This document shows, in pieces, positions 27,909-35,392 of a DNA stretch of 42,152 nt. The position numbers and the translations under genes were made by a program. Source of the stretch: a virus. Position 1 is the first letter of the stretch. The number at the start of each line of letters is the position of its first letter. The notes under the pieces were generated by a model. It worked only from the letters and a program-made list of their open reading frames with translations. It did no database searches and had not been told where the DNA came from. Location: positions 1-42,152 of IMG/VR virus record IMGVR_UViG_3300037862_000136. One strand, given 5' to 3'.

Positions 27909-28760
27909 TTACAAGGTGGGGGTATTGCCTACCGCTGGCGGGGTGGCGGGGGGTGCTGCTGGCGGCAAAACCGACCTATGCGTATACGCATAAAAGTCGC
28001 GGGCCTTATCCGTGCGGCGCTCGTTAATGCCCCGCAAAAGCTCACCCATCGTGTGACGTTGGGGTGCCTCCCCGGTGGGGTTGCCGTCCGCATCCATAGC
28101 GCCGACAGTGCCGCCGACGACTTTCCATGAACGGTTTTGTGCTTCGTACCGAGTAAACCCGCGAGTTCCGGACAGTGTGGGGTTCCAGCGGGAGTCGGAG
28201 TCGTTTACTCCAAACTGATGAAGGACTTTTGGCACCGGGGCTGCGACGGGAGTTTGTGGACCTGGCCCCGCGGGGTTCTTTGGAAGCTCCATCGGAGTCT
28301 TGAAAGCCCCCATGCTGAGAAGTACGTCGGTACCCTCCTTACCCGCACGGGCTCCGCGTGGCGCTCGAAGGGCAGTGTTGGGGGATGCCCATGCGGCCTG
28401 CTGAAGCTGCTCGTTACCCGCGGTGCGGACCTCGTCAAGGTCTTTAATTCGCCGGGAAACATCCATAACGTAGCTCTTGTCAGAAATCTTCCAGCCGCCC
28501 TGGGCGGCATTGGGGTCACCCATATGCCGAGCCGCGTGTTTTGCGTGAAAGTCAGCTACATCTTGGGGGTTAGCCGGGAGGGAGTACTCAAGGTCCTGCT
28601 GACCGGCTTTAAGCTCATCCGATGCCTGGCCAACCATAAAGCCCCGACCTGTCACGGTTTTGCGGGAATCTAGGTACGTCGAAGAGCCCCCCTTGCCGAT
28701 AGCGGAGGCAATGCGGACATCGGCTTCCGTTGGGGACTTCTGAGCGGGATTGAAAGCCAT
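27909..28760 (-). CDS. Hypothetical protein (283 aa)
   Basis: Not recognised. Polar and Gly/Ala/Pro rich. Pieces: AIGKGGSSTYLDSRKTVTGR near residue 20, a helix VMDVSRRIKDLDEV, and a Pro-rich end (PPAAPPATPPAVGNTP). No enzyme motif. GACCAT lies 6 bases before the ATG. The same frame continues past the stop (see 27786-27908). Confidence 0.6.
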   Translation of the reverse strand: MAFNPAQKSPTEADVRIASAIGKGGSSTYLDSRKTVTGRGFMVGQASDELKAGQQDLEYSLPANPQDVADFHAKHAARHMGDPNAAQGGWKISDKSYVMDVSRRIKDLDEVRTAGNEQLQQAAWASPNTALRAPRGARAGKEGTDVLLSMGAFKTPMELPKNPAGPGPQTPVAAPVPKVLHQFGVNDSDSRWNPTLSGTRGFTRYEAQNRSWKVVGGTVGAMDADGNPTGEAPQRHTMGELLRGINERRTDKARDFYAYTHRSVLPPAAPPATPPAVGNTPTL

Positions 28761-28810
28761 ATATCAATGGTCTACTGTTAGAGACATCACCACAGGCTAA
28801 AGGACAACCC

Positions 28811-28978
28811 ATGACTGCATCACACAAAACAGTAGTGACCCACGGTCGCGACGGTCTCCGTCAAGCGTGGTGCGTATCTCTGGGCTGTGGCTGGTTAGGT
28901 GAGAACCTAACGGATGCCGGACTCGCCCGGCGTGAGGGCGACGAGCACTCTCGGACTAACCCTCAACCTGTGGCCTAG
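28811..28978 (+). CDS. Hypothetical short protein on the opposite strand (55 aa)
   Basis: MTASHKTVVTHGRDGLRQAW followed by C-V-S-L-G-C-G-W, then a basic/polar tail with EHSRTNPQPVA. AAAGGA lies 7 bases before the ATG. It is transcribed divergently from the gene at 28760, and its last 23 bases overlap the converging gene that ends at 28956. Two Cys and a His could bind metal. The only rightward gene in the 20-42 kb block. Confidence 0.55.
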   Translation: MTASHKTVVTHGRDGLRQAWCVSLGCGWLGENLTDAGLARREGDEHSRTNPQPVA

Positions 28979-29240
28979 AAGGCGAATCTTCAAAGTTCAA
29001 GGTTGTTCCCCGAGTCTGCTTTGAATACGACAGCGGGTTGCCCGAGCCTTGACCCGCGCGCCAAGCAGTAGCTTGTGCCACTGAGCCGAAGGTTGAACTG
29101 CCGCTGGACAGCGGGTTACCGCCGTCCATGTGCTCTTGGACATTGGCAAGGCCTAAGCCGCCAGTGTCGGAATCGTCCATGTTCGACTTGACGCCGTACC
29201 GCTGAAAAGCAACCGCAGAAGCGTTGCGGTTAACCTCCAT
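28956..29240 (-). CDS. Hypothetical protein (94 aa)
   Basis: Not recognised. Gly/Ser/Asn rich (GGLGLANVQEHMDGGNPLSS), low hydrophobicity, probably flexible. Overlaps the end of the upstream gene by one base at its ATG (29240). Confidence 0.6.
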   Translation of the reverse strand: MEVNRNASAVAFQRYGVKSNMDDSDTGGLGLANVQEHMDGGNPLSSGSSTFGSVAQATAWRAGQGSGNPLSYSKQTRGTTLNFEDSPSRPQVEG

Positions 29241-29716
29241 CAGTACATCGAGCCCTGCATCGAGCCCTGCATTGCGTCTCCGAAGTCTGCCGTGTTGCGG
29301 GCGTGGACCGAGGGGACCAGGCGGGCGCTGTTCATCGTCTCTGCGGCAACCGGGTCAACGCAAGCTGAGTAGTGTGCGGTGACGCGGTACTGCGCACCCA
29401 TACGCTCCAGCACGTTGGTGCGGTGCGCAACGGCCCCATACCCGGTGGGGTCTTGAGACTGGGTGTTGTGCTTAGGAACCATCGTCCCGAACTGCTCGGG
29501 AGCGACCTCGCTGGTCATGTCCGGCAGTTGAGCCGCAGCGGCATCCGAAGCGGCTCCGTACGTCACACGGGCACTGCCCGCAATGACAGCTTTGGCGTAG
29601 TGCTCATCTGCGGTGTGGATGGTGCGTGCCATGTGGGGTCCTGCCGATTCAAGATAGTTGGAAGGGGTACCGTTGCGGCGACGCATCGCGTGGCCAATGT
29701 CGTACGGGGATGCCAT
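29240..29716 (-). CDS. Hypothetical protein (158 aa)
   Basis: Not recognised. ASPYDIGHAMRRRNGTPSNY at the start, a His-rich middle (IHTADEHYAKAVIAGSARVT) and a short tandem repeat at the end (MQGSMQGSM), encoded by a repeated 12-base unit. AAAGGAG lies 6 bases before the ATG. Confidence 0.6.
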   Translation of the reverse strand: MASPYDIGHAMRRRNGTPSNYLESAGPHMARTIHTADEHYAKAVIAGSARVTYGAASDAAAAQLPDMTSEVAPEQFGTMVPKHNTQSQDPTGYGAVAHRTNVLERMGAQYRVTAHYSACVDPVAAETMNSARLVPSVHARNTADFGDAMQGSMQGSMY

Positions 29717-29758
29717 GAGGACTCCTTTAGAAAGGTCTTCCTCTAGGGTACCCCCCGC

Positions 29759-30058
29759 TTAGCTCGCAGTAACGATGAATACCATCGCGGAAATATCGCC
29801 GTCCCGTGAAGAAATTGTCGTAAAGGCGGGCTTGCAGGTCAGGTCGAGACCTTTCGGGGCAACATAGCCGCGAGCGATGGCGAGCGCCTTGACGGCCTGG
29901 TTCACTGCCCCGGCCCCTACGGCGCGAAGGCTAACCCTGCGGTTTTCGTACAGGGCGTGAGCAACAGCAGAGGCTACCGACTGGGGGTTAGACCCTGCAC
30001 TGACGCGGAGGAATGGTTCTTCGGAGGATACGGGAAGGGTGGGGAGTTCGTTAGACAC
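29759..30058 (-). CDS. SpoVS-family protein
   Basis: FLRVSAGSNPQSVASAVAHA, then VGAGAVNQAVKALAIARGYV and LDLTCKPAFTTI, matches stage V sporulation protein S along nearly its whole length (family about 86 residues, here 99). SpoVS is an Alba-like nucleic-acid-binding regulator in spore formers. GTG 30058 is used, with AAAGGA 10 bases upstream; the frame is open further. A nested hairpin (GGGG..CGAGG..CCTCG..CCCC) lies just before the ribosome site. Confidence 0.85.
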   Translation of the reverse strand: MSNELPTLPVSSEEPFLRVSAGSNPQSVASAVAHALYENRRVSLRAVGAGAVNQAVKALAIARGYVAPKGLDLTCKPAFTTISSRDGDISAMVFIVTAS

Positions 30059-30135
30059 GAGTAGTGGTCCTTTGGGGTTCGAGGGTGCCTTCCTCGCCCC
30101 CAGAGTACCTAATGAAACGTCCCTGAACTGCCTAA

Positions 30136-30741
30136 TCAACCGCGCTGGTTGCGGGGGTCTGAAGCAAACAGCCCCACCAGCAGGGCAAACTCTTCGGGGC
30201 TTTGATAGTGCTGCGCCGCAATAAATGCCAGGGCCAGGGCATCGGTGGCGTTGTCGTCCGTAATCGCTGCCCGCAACCGAACATTCACTGCCGTGACGAC
30301 CTCTAGCTTTGTGGCGTTACCGCGGCCCGTGATGTACTTCTTCAGTGTCGTCGGAGGGACCAGGATGGGATACCGGACAGCCGAGTGTGCGTGCTCCCGG
30401 AAGGTCATTTTAACAACCCCAGAGAGCTCCCCTAAAACAGACGCGGAGTGGCTAGCTCGGACGGTGTTCTCCATAGCGGCATCGACCACTTGGCAATCCC
30501 GCTCCTCTAGCCGCACAATGAAGCCTCGAAGAAACGCCGAGATGTCGTGCAGGCGGTCGACTCCCCGCTCTGCGGAGCGATATACCTCGGAGTAGTACTG
30601 CTCTGGGGCTAACCCTGCCGGAGAAGGCGTAGACACCGCCGCGACCGCGAACCCTGTCAGGCTCTGGTCTACTCCCAGGTACACATTCCCCGGAGCTAGG
30701 GGGCGGGCGCTCTCAAAAGTCTTGGTGCGAGAGCTAGGCAT
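30136..30741 (-). CDS. RuvC-like Holliday junction resolvase
   Basis: The RNase H-like fold of RuvC is suggested by YLGVDQSLTGFAVAA (first Asp), VVDAAMENTVRASHS (Glu), TTLKKYITGRGNATK, and DDNATDALALAFIAA (terminal Asp pair), in the correct order over 201 residues. It would cut four-way junctions during phage recombination and before packaging. Overlaps the dNMP kinase gene by 8 bases. Confidence 0.8.
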   Translation of the reverse strand: MPSSRTKTFESARPLAPGNVYLGVDQSLTGFAVAAVSTPSPAGLAPEQYYSEVYRSAERGVDRLHDISAFLRGFIVRLEERDCQVVDAAMENTVRASHSASVLGELSGVVKMTFREHAHSAVRYPILVPPTTLKKYITGRGNATKLEVVTAVNVRLRAAITDDNATDALALAFIAAQHYQSPEEFALLVGLFASDPRNQRG

Positions 30742-31297
30742 CTAGGTTGCCGATAGCAATGAACATCCGAGCCGCGGCGCGGAGTTCTGCAACCCCCCGG
30801 TCATTGGGCACGGTCACCGCAAAGTTGGGGTAATCGTCGAGCGAGTTCTCGCTGGGGTGTGCGTTAGCCGGACGAACTCCCGGGCGCTCTACCCGCAACA
30901 GTTGACCGCCTCGACGGACAATGGCGGAGGCTTCGTTGTGGTAACGGACGTCAGTGATAACGACCTTCGAGTGCTCTAGCCCGTCCAGGAGATAATTCAC
31001 CCAAAAGTCTGTGCCGAACATCTCTCGACCGACCTCGGTGCCGAACCGCTGGAGAAGACCGCGGGTCTCGGGAGTGTCACGCTTGGCACCCTCCCAGCCC
31101 CTGTCGGCAACGACATCCACCAGCGACAGGGGTACTCCCGCAACAGTGACGAGGGGGTTGAGCAGTAGCAACGCCTGGCGCATGGGGTCGGCAAACGACA
31201 TCCGTGTGAACCCCGCCTCCTCGATAAGGACCTGTGCAAAGGTGTCCTTACCCGACTGCGCCCAACCGGAAATGCCGATAATACTGGGACTGTTCAC
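30734..31297 (-). CDS. Deoxynucleoside monophosphate kinase
   Basis: IIGISGWAQSGKDTFAQVL near residue 7 is the P loop (G-x4-G-K-D) of phage dNMP kinases. MSFADPMRQALLLLNP follows as the lid/monophosphate region, and KVVITDVRYHNEA fits the D-x-R strand. It phosphorylates dNMPs for DNA synthesis. GTG 31297 was chosen because it overlaps the previous TGA as GTGA; an earlier GTG at 31309 also exists. Confidence 0.8.
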   Translation of the reverse strand: MNSPSIIGISGWAQSGKDTFAQVLIEEAGFTRMSFADPMRQALLLLNPLVTVAGVPLSLVDVVADRGWEGAKRDTPETRGLLQRFGTEVGREMFGTDFWVNYLLDGLEHSKVVITDVRYHNEASAIVRRGGQLLRVERPGVRPANAHPSENSLDDYPNFAVTVPNDRGVAELRAAARMFIAIGNLDA

Positions 31298-31758
31298 GGT
31301 GCCATCCACCCCTTACGAGAGAACTGCTGGTCATTGGTGCGGCGAGTTATCTCCCGAGAAACCAGCGTGATGTCTCGCTGGTGGTTATCCAGCAGCATCT
31401 GAACCATCTTCCGGTAGGTGGTCTTTGCGGCTAACGACTGCGCCGCCGCCTGGACACTGGGCTCGATGTTGACCTGGGCGCGAATCAGGGTGATGCGGTC
31501 TCCTGTGGACTTTGTGCCCATCTTCTGCACAAGCAGTCGGTCGAAGCCGAGCTTGTACAGACGCTCGGCGGTGTCCTCCTGGTCTTGAGCCAGCACGAGC
31601 TCTGAGGCGATGTAGTCTGCCCACGCAGTAAGCTCCGTGAACTTCTGGGCGAGCTGCTCGCTGGACAGCAGTGTGATGTCGTAGGGAAGCTGAACCTGCT
31701 CCAGCTCGGGGCGCGTGTACCCAATGCCCCAGTCGGGGCCAACAGACATGTCGCTCAT
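31294..31758 (-). CDS. Hypothetical protein beside the Cas4-like nuclease (154 aa)
   Basis: Not recognised. Helical: SSEQLAQKFTELTAWADYIA, then DTAERLYKLGFDRLL, ending in a basic region (RDITLVSREITRRTNDQQF). Its constant place between an exonuclease and dNMP kinase suggests a DNA-recombination helper. AGGAG lies 5 bases before the ATG at 31758. Confidence 0.6.
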   Translation of the reverse strand: MSDMSVGPDWGIGYTRPELEQVQLPYDITLLSSEQLAQKFTELTAWADYIASELVLAQDQEDTAERLYKLGFDRLLVQKMGTKSTGDRITLIRAQVNIEPSVQAAAQSLAAKTTYRKMVQMLLDNHQRDITLVSREITRRTNDQQFSRKGWMAP

Positions 31759-31765
31759 AGTGCTC

Positions 31766-32602
31766 CTAGTAGTTTTGGCATTGCTTGCACTTACCCGAGG
31801 GGTTGTTAGTGCAGTCGGGTTCTGTGCCTGAGTCGACGTATTCAATTACTCGCTCGGCTTTATCGAAGACGTGCCGAACCAGCTCGAAGTCGCGCTTACG
31901 CGTGAACTCCTTGAAGGCGTTATCGGCTTTGAGTTCGTAAACAAACACTGCCTCGTCAATAGGCTGTCCATCGAGGTCCCGAAGGCCCATGCGGTATGCC
32001 AGCTCCAGGTACACCTGAATCTGAAGAACGTGGGCTCCGAAGGGGGCTTTAATGAGGTTCCAGGCCTTCATAAAGTCTCCGTTGGCCTGGGACATGAACT
32101 GTGGCCCCATCCAGCGAATGGTTCCGGGGCCGATGGTCTTAATCTCCAGGAAGCAGTCGTCGCCCAGACCGCGGAGCCAACCGTCGGTGTGGCCAGCAAT
32201 GCGGAGGGCATCGTCGTGGAGCCTGACCTCGTCGTAGAACAGGTGCGGAGAGGCGCAGTGCTCACACTCTGCGGGCGAGGTACCGACGGTGATGAGGTCA
32301 CACAGTCGACAGCGGAACTTCCCGTGCATGACCCCCATCTCAGAGAACCACTTCTGCCACTTCTCGTGCGTCTGGTGGCCCTGGTCGAAGATAGCCTGCA
32401 TCCGCAGATTGGGGCGCTCTGCGCGGCTGGCAGTGCCCGTCATAAGGAACCAGGAGGAGCGAAGGCAGAAGTCCGGCTTGATAATCTCCGAGGGGTGCAG
32501 GACCGTCGTAGAGCGGTTCTCTGGCGGACGAGACATGAGGTGTCGCTCTATCGCCCCCAGTACCCGGTTAGGAGTCTTCTTGGCGTCGAGGAACCGCTTC
32601 AT
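31766..32602 (-). CDS. Cas4-like RecB-family exonuclease
   Basis: PD-(D/E)xK nuclease. VLHPSEIIKPDFCLRSSW (first Fe-S Cys region), DGWLRGLGDDCFLEIKTIGP (the D...E-x-K core), VLQIQVYLELAYRM (Q-x3-Y motif) and a C-terminal CTNNPSGKCKQC cluster give the Cas4/AddB-type Fe-S layout. An extra CRLC...CEHC pair lies near residue 95. ATG 32602 avoids an 86-base overlap with WhiB; a GTG at 32731 would add 43 low-complexity residues and cannot be excluded. Confidence 0.75.
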   Translation of the reverse strand: MKRFLDAKKTPNRVLGAIERHLMSRPPENRSTTVLHPSEIIKPDFCLRSSWFLMTGTASRAERPNLRMQAIFDQGHQTHEKWQKWFSEMGVMHGKFRCRLCDLITVGTSPAECEHCASPHLFYDEVRLHDDALRIAGHTDGWLRGLGDDCFLEIKTIGPGTIRWMGPQFMSQANGDFMKAWNLIKAPFGAHVLQIQVYLELAYRMGLRDLDGQPIDEAVFVYELKADNAFKEFTRKRDFELVRHVFDKAERVIEYVDSGTEPDCTNNPSGKCKQCQNY

Positions 32603-32645
32603 GGCGTCACTGCCCGAAGAAGCCGGAGGGGCCTGATATGGCGTG

Positions 32646-32975
32646 TTATCGGGCGTGCTGCTGGACGAACTCAGCGAACCCCATGTGTCGCGCTGTACGA
32701 TGCCATTTTCTGACGAGAGCATTTCTTTCACGATGGCTTAGTCCTCCCCATATTCCGTGTTCTTCATTATTGGTTACGCCAGAAACCAAGCACTCAGTCC
32801 GTACGGGACAGGGTGGCCGAGAATCTGAGCCAAAGCAGTGCTCTCTGGCTTGATTAGCAATCTTGTTGTATAAAAGGCGGTCCCTAGGGGGAAAGAAAAG
32901 CTCAGGGTCCACATCGGGCTTAGAACATGAGCCTTGTGTGCGCCAGGACTCTGCGGGGTCTTCTTCAATCAGCAT
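32646..32975 (-). CDS. WhiB-family Fe-S transcription regulator
   Basis: Four Cys in the WhiB arrangement: QGSCSKPDVDPELFFP, then REHCFGSDSRPPCPVRTEC (Cys, CPVRTEC), then the GIWGGLSHRERN turn and a basic helix (RKWHRTARH). WhiB proteins bind a 4Fe-4S cluster and contact the sigma factor. Phage WhiB can silence or redirect host genes. ATG 32975 was chosen as the first start with limited (11-base) overlap. The longer frame has no support. Confidence 0.9.
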   Translation of the reverse strand: MLIEEDPAESWRTQGSCSKPDVDPELFFPPRDRLLYNKIANQAREHCFGSDSRPPCPVRTECLVSGVTNNEEHGIWGGLSHRERNALVRKWHRTARHMGFAEFVQQHAR

Positions 32976-33330
32976 CCGGTGCGGAATCCTCTGCTTGTAC
33001 GGGGAGTGCCCGTAAACGTTCCCGGTCGTCAAAGACTTCGATGAAGTCGTTCTCGTCCAGAATAACGTAATTCTTTCCATTTAGAGAAATCCCAAATACC
33101 GGCATCCGACCGTCCATAATGGCCTCGGTACTAATCTTCTCTAGCTCTCTGGAAGAGATAGTTTTTGTCAGCTTTCCGGTCCATTTGTGCTCGATAAGGA
33201 GCTCTGCAGAGCGCACATCCCCCTTGCGGCTCCAGAACGCTCCCGAGGCGGCGGTGGTAGAGCCCCCAATGCGTTTAGCTAAACGCTTTTCGTGAGCTTG
33301 AGACTGCTTCTGTCCCTCTGACTTAGCCAA
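32965..33330 (-). CDS. PD-(D/E)xK Holliday-junction-resolvase-like nuclease (121 aa)
   Basis: KRLAKRIGGSTTAASGAFWS, then KGDVRSAELLIEHKWTGK shows the E...D...E-x-K core of Hjc-like archaeal/phage resolvases (E and K of E-H-K near residues 47-49). A C-terminal strand (KNYVILDENDFIEVF) completes a short version. TTG start directly after the stop of the upstream gene (TAATTG), so reinitiation is likely. Confidence 0.65.
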   Translation of the reverse strand: MAKSEGQKQSQAHEKRLAKRIGGSTTAASGAFWSRKGDVRSAELLIEHKWTGKLTKTISSRELEKISTEAIMDGRMPVFGISLNGKNYVILDENDFIEVFDDRERLRALPVQAEDSAPDAD

Positions 33331-33510
33331 TTACTCGACCGCGGGGGACTGCTGAAAGACGAGGTCAACTACCTGTTCGGCCATAAGGAGGCTCTTGGGG
33401 CATAAGACGTCGAAACAATCGCAGGCGTAATTGCGGTTTAGAAAGCCCGCGACGCGGTCAACAGCGGCATTTCGGAAAGGCTGCAATTCTGCATTTCGGT
33501 CAATCTGCAT
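33331..33510 (-). CDS. Hypothetical short protein between RecA and the resolvase (59 aa)
   Basis: MQIDRNAELQPFRNAAVDRV, then a Cys-containing middle (ACDCFDVLCP) and a helix SLLMAEQVVDLVF. ATG 33510 overlaps the RecA-like gene end by 11 bases, and the stop touches the TTG of the next gene. It fills a gap of otherwise unbroken operon, which supports it. Function unknown. Confidence 0.65.
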   Translation of the reverse strand: MQIDRNAELQPFRNAAVDRVAGFLNRNYACDCFDVLCPKSLLMAEQVVDLVFQQSPAVE

Positions 33511-34561
33511 TAGTGCCCACTACGGCTTGCGGAGCAGTGGGGGTGTTAGCCATGACTTCGGCTTGCATCGCGTCAAACAGGTCGGGGTCTTCGCGAACGG
33601 CCTGCAGGAGGGCCTCTTGCCCGTTCCACTTAGCGTCTCCGCGGTAATACCATGCCCCGCGACGGTCTACCGTGCCGAGGATGATGGCAAGGGACACAAC
33701 CTCTTTCGCGAAGTCGTAGTCTCCGGCCTCGTAGATGCTGTGGTTTTTGAAGTAGAAGTCGACGTAGGCCACCTGCTGGGGAGGAGAGACCTTGGACTTA
33801 ATGGTGCGAATCTTGACTCGTTGACCGACGCGGACCTTGTTGGCCCCAGAGCCGGTCTCAATCCACTCATCACGGCGCACCTCGCACCGCACGAAGTAGG
33901 CGTAGTCCTTGCCCTTCCCGCCGGGAGTGGTGCGGGGGTCCCCGTGCATCACTCCAATTTGCATGCGGAACTGGTTAATGATGATTCCCGTTACGGGGCG
34001 CTCGTTCTCTGTCAGACTGCGCTTCATCGCGGCTCCGGCTTTGCGGAAAAACTTATTGGTAATCAGAGCGCCACGGCCAACGGTCATCTCGTCCATCTGC
34101 TTCTCGTCCTCTGGGGCAGGAACCAGTGCGGGCAAAGAGTCCACCACGATGGCGTCGATAGCCTTGGACTCGGCAAAGTCAATAACTGCTTGGTATGCCT
34201 CCTCCATGATGTTGGTCTCGATAACAATGACGCGCGAGTGGTCGACTCCACACAGGGTGGCGTACGCCGGGGACCACTGCTCGGCGGCGACCCACACCGC
34301 AACCCAGTCGGGGTCACGGCGCTGGTTGGCGGCAACGAACTTGAGGGCCAACATGGTCTTCCCGTGGCTTGGCTCGCCCACCAGCTCGGTCCACTGGTTG
34401 CTCGGGAAACCGCCATTGAGGATGTAGTCCAAGGTCACGGAGCCCGAAGGAGAGCAGCCCACGAGGTCCTCACGAATGTCCTCGCCAATGACGACAGAGT
34501 TATCTCCGAGCTTCTTATTGATAGCGGCCATGACCTTCTTGGCTTCTGCGCTGATTGGCAT
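33500..34561 (-). CDS. RecA-like recombinase
   Basis: ELVGEPSHGKTMLALKF near residue 60 is Walker A, IDAIVVDSLPALVPA is Walker B, and GIIINQFRMQIGVM with GKGKDYAYFVRCEV matches the L1/L2 region and following strand of RecA-type proteins. About 353 residues, normal length. It pairs DNA strands in homologous recombination. ATG 34561, with AGGGA 5 bases upstream. Neighbours are a zinc-ribbon protein and PolA. Confidence 0.88.
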   Translation of the reverse strand: MPISAEAKKVMAAINKKLGDNSVVIGEDIREDLVGCSPSGSVTLDYILNGGFPSNQWTELVGEPSHGKTMLALKFVAANQRRDPDWVAVWVAAEQWSPAYATLCGVDHSRVIVIETNIMEEAYQAVIDFAESKAIDAIVVDSLPALVPAPEDEKQMDEMTVGRGALITNKFFRKAGAAMKRSLTENERPVTGIIINQFRMQIGVMHGDPRTTPGGKGKDYAYFVRCEVRRDEWIETGSGANKVRVGQRVKIRTIKSKVSPPQQVAYVDFYFKNHSIYEAGDYDFAKEVVSLAIILGTVDRRGAWYYRGDAKWNGQEALLQAVREDPDLFDAMQAEVMANTPTAPQAVVGTNAD

Positions 34562-34568
34562 GTTGTCC

Positions 34569-34958
34569 CTAACCGTCAATTCTTCCGATGATGCCCTGCG
34601 GGTTCCAGTTGCTTACGCCGTCGTTCCCGCGAGAGGACTGCGTCGGACCCTCTACGTTTGCACCCGTCAACGAGCCAAAACGACTGCCCGACTGCTCAAT
34701 GGGGTATCCACAGTCGTAGCACCGCAGAGCAATCTGGGGTGTCGGGCGCATGTAGTTGACCGAGCTGCACTGGGGGCAGTTCTCCGTCTGCTGAGCGGAT
34801 GCCGCCTTCGGCTGCTGGAACTGCTGAAAGGAGGGCAGTGGAGCCATAGGCTGCTGCGTCTGAGGTACGAGAGAAGGCATCTGCGCCTGCTGTTGCTGTT
34901 GCTGCTGTGGGGCAGGTGCGTTGCCCAACTTACGCGCCCACCAGTCTGCGTTGTTCAC
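34569..34958 (-). CDS. Gln-rich zinc-ribbon protein (129 aa)
   Basis: Starts MNNADWWARKLGN, continues with a long Gln/Pro stretch (residues 18-57), then CPQC near residue 62 and CYDC near residue 80, a four-Cys ribbon. Small proteins starting NADWWA are common in actinophages, without known role. Overlaps the next gene upstream as ATGA. Probably binds DNA or a replication protein. Confidence 0.7.
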   Translation of the reverse strand: MNNADWWARKLGNAPAPQQQQQQQAQMPSLVPQTQQPMAPLPSFQQFQQPKAASAQQTENCPQCSSVNYMRPTPQIALRCYDCGYPIEQSGSRFGSLTGANVEGPTQSSRGNDGVSNWNPQGIIGRIDG

Positions 34959-35392
34959 TTCTTACCCTTCTCCGTTTTCAGAACAGCCGTAGGTGTGCCA
35001 AGAACCAGTAGGCCGAGGCCCAGTAACTGCGAGATAGACGCCGCGGTAGACCGCAGGATGACCTCCGAGAGGGATGCCTGAGAGGCCACGGCAAACTCCA
35101 TCACCCGCTCGCGTTCTTCGGGGGACAGTGACTCCAGGTGCTCCGCGACCATCGCACCAGAGGACGCGAGAGAGTGCGCGGCAAGCAGGGGAATAAGAGT
35201 CTGTACGTTTTTTAGCCGCTCTTCGCTCGCTTGCTCTTCGTGGTCCAGAACGTCGGGCGACATGGGGACCTTATCCGGAGAAAGGTGCCGGTGAGCGTTA
35301 GGCAGTCCTGTGTCCGAAAGGAACGTATGCAGGTGCTCTACTAACGGAATAGACAAAACAATAGCGGAGGGCTTACGGCGGAAAAACTTCAT
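34955..35392 (-). CDS. Hypothetical protein (145 aa)
   Basis: Not recognised. Basic start (MKFFRRKPSAIVLSIPLVEH), helices, and a hydrophobic stretch near the end (SISQLLGLGLLVLGTPTAVL) that could be membrane-associated. Starts with ATGA overlap to polA. Confidence 0.6.
   Translation of the reverse strand: MKFFRRKPSAIVLSIPLVEHLHTFLSDTGLPNAHRHLSPDKVPMSPDVLDHEEQASEERLKNVQTLIPLLAAHSLASSGAMVAEHLESLSPEERERVMEFAVASQASLSEVILRSTAASISQLLGLGLLVLGTPTAVLKTEKGKK

Noticed and set aside
32603-32731. N-terminal extension of the Cas4-like nuclease to GTG 32731
   Set aside because: It overlaps the WhiB gene by 86 bases and is Ser/Pro-rich low complexity; not excluded but less likely.
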